Source: Xenopus tropicalis
Lineage: Eukaryota; Chordata; Amphibia; Anura; Pipidae
DNA length: 64,000 nt
Direction: 5' to 3'
NCBI RefSeq assembly: GCF_000004195.4
Contig: NC_030679.2
Coordinates: 16,347,212 to 16,411,211, forward strand
Numbering within the stretch: the first letter of the stretch is position 1; every line of letters starts with the position of its first letter. The notes beneath the pieces were generated by a model. It had not been told where the DNA came from, did not search any database, and worked only from the letters and a program-made list of their open reading frames with translations. A program made the translations under genes and the position numbers. Below are positions 44,201 to 52,335 of this stretch, piece by piece.

Positions 44201-44640
44201 CCCCCTTTTTTAATCCCCCTGTCCCTTCTAAAAAGGGTGTAACCATTTAAATGCATAGCCCAGTCACATGTTTCATTCCACCACGACTCAGTGATACCAA
44301 TTAAATCCTAATTCTCAGTATATGTAATAGACTCCAGCTCTCCTAATTTACCTGACAAACTCCATGCATTAGCCAGCATGCAGTGGAGATTAGTACTTTT
44401 CCCTCTGAAAGATATGGAAAAGTAGTAATCTAAATACATTAGGTAATGGAGAGTTAGATCTAAAGTTAATATTAGACTGTTGCCTTTGTGGAAGCTCCTT
44501 AGCTGGTAAACTGTATGCCCCTCTCACTCCTCTCCCATGTCTCCTTGCTGATCCCACTGCCCCATCTACACTAGCTTTCCCATAAAGCTTTAGCTCACTC
44601 ACCCCACCTTGCCTAGTTTATACACTCCTACAGCCTCTTA
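41300..44640 (-). pseudogene. CR1 copy 2 ORF2 (endonuclease and reverse transcriptase), broken
   Basis: The endonuclease motif GDFSYPDFDWSN is readable on the minus strand near 43930-44000 with QLLLQMEEASKLGQVVIM before it. NMVSFEIMLQRQ (43001-43213) follows beyond the inserted CR1. EEEIQKRLEHV (42572-42910) and FRNRSC-like then [16 protein letters not shown] with reverse-transcriptase motif A (42198-42464) come next. The region from 42190 to 41300 covers motifs B to the C-terminus but is too decayed to translate. Comparison with CR1 copy 1 supports every block. Confidence 0.85.
43210..43843 (-). mobile_element. CR1 LINE, copy 3, inserted in CR1 copy 2
   Basis: A 634-bp 5'-truncated CR1. It starts on the plus strand with repeated ACATAGTT and GGGTTGAAAAAAGACC, the CR1 3' end. 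ATGTTAT is present at both borders (43203-43209 and 43844-43850), a 7-bp duplication. CR1 copy 1 carries the matching uninterrupted region near 4195-4215. The minus-strand frame 43358-43810 (150 residues) is an open piece of the ORF2 C-terminus (QFWAPVLKKDINELEKVQRR to VRLWNALPSDVV). It is less decayed than its host. Confidence 0.93.
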
Positions 44641-44761
44641 GCCATTATCTCCCCCAGCACAATGGACTCCATTGCCAATGCAATCCATCATGGCTATATA
44701 GATTGTACCCCAGAGAAAAGCCAGCCTAGGAACCCAAACCCTTCCTTCCTACACAAAGGAT

Positions 44762-44886
44762 TTGAAGGATTATGAGGCAATAAGATGAATGCCAGTTAGA
44801 AAATCTAGTGTGGAGAAAATCAAAAGGGAGGCTGTTTGTGCATCCCAATAGATTTGCCAGATTATGTGAAGGAGATTAGGGAGACA
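44762..44886. repeat. Inverted duplicate of CR1 ORF1 sequence
   Basis: This segment is the reverse complement of 45820-45884 joined to 46337-46380. It includes CCAGTTAGAAAATCTAGTGTGG without the MITE, so it also preserves the empty MITE target. Confidence 0.88.
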
Positions 44887-45034
44887 GGGAGATCTTAGGG
44901 AGCTACATGCATGGGGATGAAGCTCCCTAAGCTCCCGCTGTCTCCCTAAACTTGCACGTGGCACAGGCAAAACTTCAGAAAAATTACATTGGAGAACCGT
45001 TCCTTAATCTTAGAGCCTAGATCCCTGAACTTAC

Positions 45035-45518
45035 GCTTTTTTTTTTTTTTTTTTTTTTATAACAATAAGATAGAATAGGAGGAAAGAAGAGAAAGGGAAA
45101 GAAAGGAGAGATTGGAGAGTAAACAGTTATTGTGCTGTTGTGGCTGGAGAGTCTATCCAAGGAGACCAGATGTGTTCAAATTTTGCCGGGCAGCCTCTGG
45201 CAAGGTAAGTTTGTACAGTTCCAATTGTGAATTGACCAAGTTAATCCATTTACGAAGAGATGGAGGTGTTGGGCCCATCCACTGTAGAGCGATGGGTTTT
45301 TTTGGCATAAAAAAATAGCAGTCTCATTAGTATTCCTTCTGGGTACCAGTGTGTCTAGGGTGCCCAGTATGCAGGTGGCTGGATTAAGTACTTGCGGTAA
45401 TTCCAATTCTGTTCCCATGAATTCTGTGATCTTGCGCCAGAATTTTTGTGTTTCAGGGCAGTCCCATTAGGTGCAAAAAGTTGGCCATGTGGGCTTTGCA
45501 TCTTGGGCAGTTAGAGGA
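45035..45518 (-). mobile_element. 5'-truncated L1-type insertion with poly-A tail
   Basis: The decamer CTGAACTTAC is present at 45025-45034 and 45519-45528, a target duplication. Next to the left copy lies a run of about 20 T, the minus-strand poly-A tail. The minus-strand translation (45176-45470) contains FWRKITEFMGTELELPQ and LQWMGPTPPSLRKW, the C-terminal region of L1-type ORF2. The insert splits CR1 ORF1. Confidence 0.88.
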
Positions 45519-45884
45519 CTGAACTTACTCTTTAACCTCATCCACCTACCATTAATTTTGTCATTAGTACCGATATGTACCAAGACAGATCGGTCATGCC
45601 CAGCCCTACTCAATAATTTGTCAACCCGATCAACCACATGCTGAAGTCTGGCACCAGGATGACAGATTACCTTGTAAACTTTCCTAATAATTGAATCCCC
45701 TATAACCACAGTCTGTATAGGCCTAGCTCTGCTCTCCTCCCCACCACTACTAGAGAAGCTGGTCTCCCAGATCAGTCTGATCTAGAACTGCCAGTCCAGA
45801 GTTCACTCTCCCATCTTCTTCACATAATCTGGCAAATCTATTGGGATGCACAAACAGTCTCCCTTTTGATTTTCTCCACACTAG

Positions 45885-46336
45885 GGGGCATATTTACTAA
45901 TCCACGAATGTCCGAAAAGCGTCCAAATGCGTTTTTCTCGTAATGATCGGTATTTTGCGACTTTTTCGCAAATTGTCGTAATGGCTATGCAAAAGTCACA
46001 ACAATTCACGAAAGTCATAATGGCTATGAAAAAGTTGCGACAATTCACGAAAGTCATAATGGCTATGAAAAAGTCGGGGCCAATTCACGAAAGTCATAAT
46101 GGCTATGAAAAAGTTGCGACAATTCACGAAATTTGTATTGGCTATGAAAAAGTTGCGACAATTCACAAAATTTGTATTGGCTATGAAAAAGTTGCGACAA
46201 TTCGCGCAAGTCGTAACAGTTACGAATAAGTCGTAACGGCGACGAAAAAATCGCCAAAATACGAAAACGTCACAAAATGTTCGTTTTCCAAACCGAATTT
46301 TTCTCATTCGGATTCGTGGATTAGTAAATCAGCCCC
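45885..46336. mobile_element. MITE family A with 39-bp tandem array
   Basis: The ends are GGGGCATATTTACTAATCCA and GGATTAGTAAATCAGCCCC; TAG flanks both sides (45882-45884 and 46337-46339). The empty site survives in the inverted duplicate at 44762-44886. The interior from about 46007 to 46205 is tandem. Confidence 0.92.
46007..46205. repeat. Tandem repeat, ~39-bp unit, about 5 copies
   Basis: The unit begins TCACGAAAGTCATAATGGCT and ends AAGTTGCGACAAT. Because 39 is a multiple of three the array yields a repetitive open frame on both strands, which is not a gene. Confidence 0.93.
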
Positions 46337-46639
46337 TAGATTTTCTAACTGGCATTCATCTTACTGCCTCATAATCCTTCAACTGTTTTTCTGCCCCCAA
46401 ACTATCTGACCCCTTTAGCTCTTGCTCAATGAGCAAGAGACTCCTCTCAAGATTGTTAATCTGCAACGTGTTCCTCTAAGGCTTTAACGTGAGCCTCTAA
46501 AGTGGCAATTCGCTCACATCCATGACAGAGGTAAGCACTTTGGAACTGTTGTTTCAAAATTGCATACATGTGGCAGACTGTGCACTACTTCAGACCTTCA
46601 ATCTTACTGCCACTCATTGTCTCAGTTACAGAAAAATAG

Positions 46640-47640
46640 TTAAGCTTGCGCGCTTGTTTCGTGCCCGTGCGACTTTTTCGTAAGCTTGCGCGAAAAATTC
46701 GGAAAGGTTCTGCCGCTGTTTCGGATCGCCAATACGATATTATCGTGACTAATAGAATTTTTTATATACAAATTTGAGAGAAAACCTCGCACTCCAGTAC
46801 AACCAGGGTGCACAGTATATATATTAAATTGAAGTAAATAGTGTTACAAACACATAAAAAGAAACTGGCACACCTGTTTTTTAAAGATAAAATATAACTT
46901 TTAATTCCCTTTACTTTAAAATAAAATGTTGCTAAAATAGATAGGAAAGACAAGAAAACAGAAGTTAAAATTATGGTTCACACCCTGAATCTGCTTCAAT
47001 TGTAGCTGATACGCTCTTAGATACTATTACCTAACATGTATCTTTATTAACACCATTGATTTGAATTAGCAACAAATGTAGCGACTAATTGCTATGGGTA
47101 GATTGCAATTGGATCTGATATAAACTATATACATTTACCTTATAAATGTAATAAATTTTGTTAACCACTATCAAGCGTTTTGATCTTTTTATCTGTGTTA
47201 ATATACAGCGTCTTATTAAATAACAGCAATTATATGTTTTAATCGTTCTTTATTATATACAACAATTTTATATTAAGGACTGTCAGTCATGTATACCCTG
47301 TTTACTGTATGTCAAGACAAGGTGAGTATCGTTTAGGGTTTGCAGACAAATAGTATCTCCCAATAATTGAGGTATTTTATATCTTGAGATCTAAATATTA
47401 CTGCAATCAAATTATCAGTTAATTCTGTTTTCTTGTCTTTCCTATCTTTTTTAGCAACATTTTATTTTAAAGTACAGGGAATTAAAAGTTATATTTTATC
47501 TTTACAAAACAGGTGTGCCAGTTTCTTAATATGATTTTTTAAGCATTTTCATGATATTTGCGATCTTCAGAAATGATCATATCCAATCTGAATTTTTCCC
47601 ATTCGGGATTCGAACTCGTGTTTTAATGAATCGGCCCCAT
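46640..47640. mobile_element. Decayed MITE A-like copy split by an inverted-repeat element
   Basis: Both outer parts have the CG-rich ACTTTTTCG/AAAAATTCGG vocabulary of family A, and the right end reads TTTAATGAATCGGCCCC. Between about 46757 and 47540 lies a second element whose arms (46838-46960 and 47425-47530) are reverse complements, including TGTTGCTAAAATAGATAGG / CCTATCTTTTTTAGCAACA. CCTCGCACTCCAG near 46786 resembles PLE terminal vocabulary. The classification of the inner element is uncertain. Confidence 0.55.
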
Positions 47641-47723
47641 GGAATAAATAACAAACTTTATACCTTGTTTTTAATTCCTTTTGTTTTAAACTCCTATGGT
47701 TTAAAACAGAACACCCACTTTAA

Positions 47724-47991
47724 AGGACAAGGCAACTCAAAATATATTCTTATAAAAGAAACCAAAATTCTAAGCAGCTTTGCAATATACATTTATTACA
47801 AGTTTGTAATGGTTTTTGAGTTATTTGTATTTATAATTGCTATTCAAAGCAAGACCTGCTTTCAATAGCAATTACATTTACAAATAACGTTTAAAGCACT
47901 ACAAATTTTTAATTATTTCATATTGGAAAGTTGCTTAGAATTATGTTTTCTTTCATTATGCAAAACATTATTTTTGGGGTTGACATGCCCT
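47724..47991. mobile_element. TTAA MITE (T2/Kolobok-like)
   Basis: TTAA at 47720-47723 and 47992-47995 flanks AGGACAAGGCAACTC at the left and GGTTGACATGCCCT at the right. The interior folds around GCTATTCAAAGCAAG...CTTTCAATAGC, with longer arms AAATAATTGC-like. No coding sequence; open frames are fortuitous. Confidence 0.8.
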
Positions 47992-48049
47992 TTAAGAGCC
48001 AGTGGTTGTATTAATGCTGTGTGTTCAAGTTCCCACCCATCTCAAAGTA

Positions 48050-48290
48050 ATGCAACTTCTAGCAATTGGAGTTGGAAGCAATAAGCACAATTTTCCCAGT
48101 GCTGAATGATCCTGTGCTGGGAGCTGTAGTCCAGCAACATCAGGGTTGCATGCTTAAAGCAAAATTGCACAATAAAACGTTTCCAAAACTATCCTCCCAA
48201 TTTTCAGAGTCTGCGGCTGCAATAGGAAGATGCCTCACATAGTTCTAGGAATAAACATTCTCATTGGTCACTTCTTTCACTTATAATGAG
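48050..48290. mobile_element. MITE family D, copy 2
   Basis: Contains GGGAGCTGTAGTCCAGCAAC, AAGCAAAATTGCACAATAAA and TTTCCAAAACTATCCTCCCA, matching copies at 40808 and 61430. Ends are decayed. Confidence 0.65.
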
Positions 48291-48639
48291 ACATGTCAGC
48301 TCAGGCATACATGTCAGGCATGTCAACTCAGGCATACTTTCCCCTCACCTTTAAAGAGCACCTGTCACCCTTAAATAGTTTCAATAGTTTTTTTTTTTTT
48401 TTTTTATACAAGGCTGTCATCACTATGCACTGCCCCCCTGCATGATCCAGTCATTTGTCCAATGATCAAACTGACTAAATATCCAGGTCAACAACCAAGT
48501 AGAGCTTGACCTGATCTGGCTTCCCAAATGGTGGTAATACAATCGTAGCTCTACTTGGTTGTAGACATCATATAAGGTAATGGAGGACACCTGACACTGC
48601 AGGGCTTTGCTGCAAATTAGTGTTTAATAGTGTGTTACA

Positions 48640-48685
48640 CTACATGTTTCGGGCAAAGCCCTTTTTCAAGTGAACAACATCTGAA
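48640..48685 (-). ncRNA. Hammerhead-ribozyme-like motif in left PLE arm
   Basis: On the minus strand CTTGAAAAAGGGCTTTGCCC then GAAACATG: a GGGC/GCCC stem with a three-T loop followed by GAAAC. The CTGATGA box is degenerate and the loop is minimal. Confidence 0.45.
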
Positions 48686-48940
48686 CAAAAAAACATTTAA
48701 GTGGTTACAAGACCCAAGTCCAACCTCCCCCATCACCGCATTGGTTCCGAGCAGTCCAAAGGGAGGGGTTACTGCTCCAGGGCACTCAGTTAGGAGCCTG
48801 ACCCCAAGGAAATTCTTTTAAAGTCCAAAGTTATTTTTTATACACGGCCCAGGAACTACCAAGTAAATTGGTAAAGTTTTTTACTAGCCTCACAGTATTT
48901 ACTCACGAAAATGGGTTGCGGTGTAGTTTCTCTACATATT

Positions 48941-49480
48941 TTAGGTTTTTCTAGTAGGGTGTATGAGTTTATGCTTAGTGTAGCCTTTTTCTTTGAAACG
49001 GCCTATCAGCTCCTTAGCTGCTGTCTTATATTTTTCATCTTCGGATGTTATTCTGCGTGCCCGCATAAATTGACCTTTGGGGATGGCATTGATAACCCTG
49101 GGGTTATGGAAGCTCTTTACAGTTAACAGGTTATTCCTGTCCGTTGGCTTTCTAAACAGGCCTGTGGAAATCTGACCATTCTCAATGGTCAGTAGCACAT
49201 CAAGGAAGTGTAGTCCCCCCAATTTCATAAGTAAACTTTATAGTGGGGTGCTTTAAATTTGCCTCCTTTACCATTTCTTGGAATTGTTCTTTTGTTCCAT
49301 CCCAAATTACTAGCACATCATCCACATAGTGCAGATATGATTTTATAAAACCATTGAATCGATGTGCCATGAAATATTTCTGCTCAAGGGTGTATACAAA
49401 GATATTAGCAAATGAAGGCACTACCGAAGAACCCATTGACGTCCCTTGCTTTTGCCAGAAATACTTTCCATTAAACCTGA
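48941..49480 (-). pseudogene. PLE reverse transcriptase fragment
   Basis: Minus-strand frames (49436-49200, then 49228-48941) give YFWQKQGTSMGSSVVPSFAN, LHYVDDVLVIWDGTKEQF with the catalytic YVDD, and HFLDVLLTIENGQISTGLFR then KPTDRNNLLTVKSFH: the PLE-specific thumb block. The N-terminal fingers are absent; the fragment begins at the junction near 49490 and ends with HKLIHPTRKT before the pLTR. A frame change lies near 49215. Confidence 0.88.
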
Positions 49481-49491
49481 AATAGTTAACT

Positions 49492-50115
49492 TTGGTTAAG
49501 CAGTACTGGCCAATATTGCAGGGGGATAAGAAGTATGGTAACTGCTATAGAGAACCCCCCATGTTTAGCTATAAACGGGGCAGTACACTAAAGGACATTC
49601 TATGCCCAAGTGAATATAAAAGGAAAGATGGAAGGCAGCTATTCCTGGGTACCCCAAAGTGGGGAACAGCACGATGTCTTAATTGCGTTTGCTGCTCTGG
49701 GGTAATTAAGGGTGACAAGTTTAACCATCCAACAAAAGGTTACCCTATAAAATTAAAACATTTTTCAACATGCGATACAAAGAGTGTGATCTATATGATC
49801 AAATGCCCCTGCGGCAAGGTGTATGTTGGCCAAACTAATAGACCTGTCAAGACCAGGATAAAGGAACATAAGGGGGACATTAGAAATTTTAAAGAAGGTT
49901 CCGCCGGCGATACAGCTGTGTCCAGGCATTTCCACCAGGTAAAACATAACCAATCGCAACTGCGCTGAATGGTGCTAGAGGTAGTTAAATACCCCTCAAG
50001 GGGGGGGGAATATAACAAAACTACTCTTGCAAAAGGAGGCAGTATGGATAAAAAAACTGAACAGTTTAGCGCCTAATGGTTTAAATGATGCATGGAGTGT
50101 AAAATGTTTTCTGTA
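49492..50115 (+). pseudogene. PLE linker and GIY-YIG endonuclease fragment
   Basis: The frame 49492-49968 encodes YWPILQGDKKYGN and FSYKRGSTLKDILCPSEY (the linker R.G..L.D.L block). A Cys-rich CLNCVCCSG follows, then the GIY-YIG core VIYMIKCPCGKVYVGQTNRP with TRIKEH, and AVSRHFHQVKHN. After a stop at about 49967 the tail resumes in another frame with GGSMDKK and GLNDAWSVKCF (to about 50115). The residues for a GIY-YIG nuclease (Tyr, Tyr-Val-Gly, Arg, Glu-His) are present, but there is no linked reverse transcriptase and the tail is broken. Confidence 0.9.
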
Positions 50116-50486
50116 AACTATACACCTCTAATGGTAACCTCTGTTCTTTTACAGATATAAATGAACTGCCCTAGTGAGACTTGGTCAGCATGTGGTAAGA
50201 CACCCAAGTAGAAAATAGGTATCAGTTAAGATGGGCAGTATATGTATTGTGCTTGTACCTGGAATTTGTTTTTCTTTTACAGTTACACTATGGTGGAAGA
50301 CCAATTTACTTGGTAGTTCCTGGGCCATGTATAAAAAATAACTTTGGATTTTAAAAGAGTTTCCTTGGGGTCAGGCTCCTAACTGAGTGCCCTGGAGCAG
50401 AAACCCCTCCCTTTGGACTGCTTGGAACCAATGCGGTGATGGGGGAGGTTGGACCACTTAAATGTTTTTTTGTTCAGATGTTATGT

Positions 50487-50530
50487 TGTTCACTTGAAAA
50501 AGGGCTTTGCCCGAAACATGTAGTGTAACA
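50487..50530 (+). ncRNA. Hammerhead-ribozyme-like motif in right PLE arm
   Basis: CTTGAAAAAGGGCTTTGCCC followed by GAAACATGTAG, the mirror of 48640-48685. Confidence 0.45.
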
Positions 50531-50705
50531 CACTATTAAACACTAATTTGCAGCAAAGCCCTGCAGTGTCAGGTGTCCTCCATTACCTTATATGATGTCT
50601 ACATGCAATTAGTGCTACAACAGGAGCACAGGAGTGATAGCCTGGTTGAATGAGGTAGCTGAACTGGAATACTGGACTTGGAAAGCTCTACTTGGTTGTT
50701 GACCT

Positions 50706-52073
50706 GGACCATTAATCAGAGTATTATACATTTCCATAGTAAATGGATGTTAAAGGGAAACGTCAACCCCAACTAGCAAAGCCCCTGAATGGTAAAGCAA
50801 GTATATTCTCTCTTTGTCTGTCACAGAGAAGGTGGCTGCAATAGAGCTGTCACCTGGATGATGTTGTAGATTTTTATTTCACACAGTAGCCAAGGTCAAT
50901 CAATTACACACCGCGACTTTTACAACGTCACAGGGAGTTGGCACTGGATCCAAACAAAGCTCCTCTGCTGACCAGGCATCTACTGGCATCTGTGATTAAA
51001 GGCAAAAAAAACCAAAAACATTTTGCCTCCTTTGTAATGAAGAACTTGTGACTCGGTTGAATTTGCATGGTTGGCTAAATCATTCCCTAGATGCAGCCAA
51101 GCAGGACATTATATAATTTTTTATTTTTCCTCTTTCATTGGTAGTGGGAACAAGGAAGGGTCTAGGCACTGGTGGGCTGCCAGGAGAACAGAACACTGAT
51201 TATATTTAGTGATGAAATCATGTTTTTTACCCGTGATGCAGTGTTTTTCTCTGGGCCCCCATGTGTCAATGCAGCAAATACCCCCCCCCCCCCCCCCCCC
51301 AGCCACGGAGTCTGCTTCCTCTATAGTTAGGTCACTGGTGAAGGTTAACAGTACTTTTATATGTAAGTATAGAAAAAATTTTTTATGAATGGTAGTACTG
51401 TAAAGGAAATTTGTATAAATAAAGAGCATTATTTAATATTCACACACAGCTCACTGATCAGAACTTTCTGTGCCTTTTTTACATTTTTGTCCATGGTTTT
51501 TTAGGCCACTGATACCCCTGCACTCATACCCTTGCTACTTGCTTGCTACTTGCTACTGTGCTCCCGCCTGCCGTGCACTGTGTGCACACAGCCCCTCCCC
51601 CCACATCTCCCCTCCCTTGCTGATTGGCTGCACTGAGGACTGGGTGGGCAGGAGATTTAAACAGCTGTAAAAGATAGATGCAGCCAGTGGGCAGCACAAC
51701 ACCCCTATATCCTTGCCGCCCTAGGCCTGGGTCTTTGTGGCCTACCCACAAAACTGGGCTTGTGCATAGGACAGCATCTTAGGTGCCTTTAACCCACTTC
51801 CATAGCCATAATGGCTACAATGATTTATAACAGCTAAGAACTTGGACAAAGCAAGATACCAAAAAGGGCTTTAGTAAACTGTACAAAAATTTGCATTGTA
51901 TAAAAAAAACACACACAAAAAAAAATAATTGAACCTAAAATCACCTTATCATTAAAAAAAAATTACAGTTGTGCAAAAATGCCACTTCTGATCCAATTTG
52001 CAGGTGAAAAATCTATTTACTGTTTAGTAAATTGTAAACCCAATCATAATGCTGCCTCACTGAACCCCACGGG
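50706..52073. other. No gene recognised
   Basis: Near 50752 TTAAAGGGAAACGTCAACCC resembles a TTAA MITE terminus, without a clear partner. A run of about 20 C lies at 51281-51300. GCCGCCCTAGGCCTGGG (51716) recurs at 40748. Remaining open frames have no recognised domains. Confidence 0.45.
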
Positions 52074-52335
52074 ATTAAAGGGGTTGTAAACCCAATCATA
52101 ATTTTGCTATAAAATTTGTCGAAAAACATATTTATAGATGCATGAAAATTCACCACTGAGCATTCTACTGATTAAAACAAAAACCAAAAAAAAAGTGCAA
52201 GAGAAGTGACCAATGAGAATGCTTATTTGCATTTATGCTGGCCCTGAAGATTTGGGGGAAAGTTTTGGAAAAGTAATATTGTGCAATATTGCTTCAAGGA
52301 TACGACCCTGATTTTGCTGGACTACTATGGGTTGC
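52074..52335. mobile_element. MITE family D, copy 3
   Basis: Starts TTAAAGGGGTTGTAAACCC and contains GGCCCTGAAGATTTGGGGGA, AAGTTTTGGAAAAGTAATAT and TTGCTGGACTAC, matching copies at 40808, 48050 and 61430. Confidence 0.7.

Larger units (their letters stand above)
44780..46620 (-). pseudogene. CR1 copy 2 ORF1 (Cys-rich, coiled coil, esterase-like), broken
   Basis: On the minus strand near 46610-46420 the translation gives CTVCHMYAILKQQF, then YLCHGCERIATLEAHVKALE: a Cys/His-rich element followed by heptad-like residues. Further on (45709-45520) VIGDSIIRKV, CHPGARLQHV and VLVHIGTND appear, the GDS and GTND blocks of the SGNH-esterase-like domain found in CR1-type ORF1 proteins. After the L1 insertion it continues with LGSKIKERFSNVIF (about 45010-44960). 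ORF1 proteins bind element RNA; the esterase role is not settled. Stops and insertions destroy it. Confidence 0.75.
41100..46640 (-). mobile_element. CR1 LINE, copy 2, nearly full length
   Basis: On the minus strand from about 46640 to 41100: ORF1 with a Cys-rich segment, coiled coil and esterase-like domain, then ORF2 with endonuclease, reverse transcriptase and C-terminal region. Four later changes interrupt it: a MITE (45885-46336), a truncated L1 (45035-45518), another CR1 (43210-43843) and an inverted duplicate of ORF1 sequence (44762-44886). Without the three insertions the element is about 4 kb. All frames are broken. Confidence 0.85.
48483..50705. mobile_element. Penelope-like element, head-to-head copy 2
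   Basis: Inverted pLTR arms (48561-48875 and 50303-50604) enclose a minus-strand reverse transcriptase fragment (48941-49480) and a plus-strand linker plus GIY-YIG endonuclease (49492-50115). The outermost AGCTCTACTTGGTTGTTGACCTGG pair (48483-48506 and 50680-50705) is also inverted. Each half reads coding sequence toward its own pLTR. Hammerhead-like motifs lie in both arms. The layout parallels 5477-9702. Confidence 0.88.

Noticed and set aside
45036..45058. Polypyrimidine tract of a host splice acceptor
   Set aside because: It is the reverse-strand poly-A tail of a truncated L1 insertion bounded by a 10-bp duplication.
45927..46307. Open frames of about 100 residues on both strands
   Set aside because: They are generated by the 39-bp tandem repeat inside a MITE.
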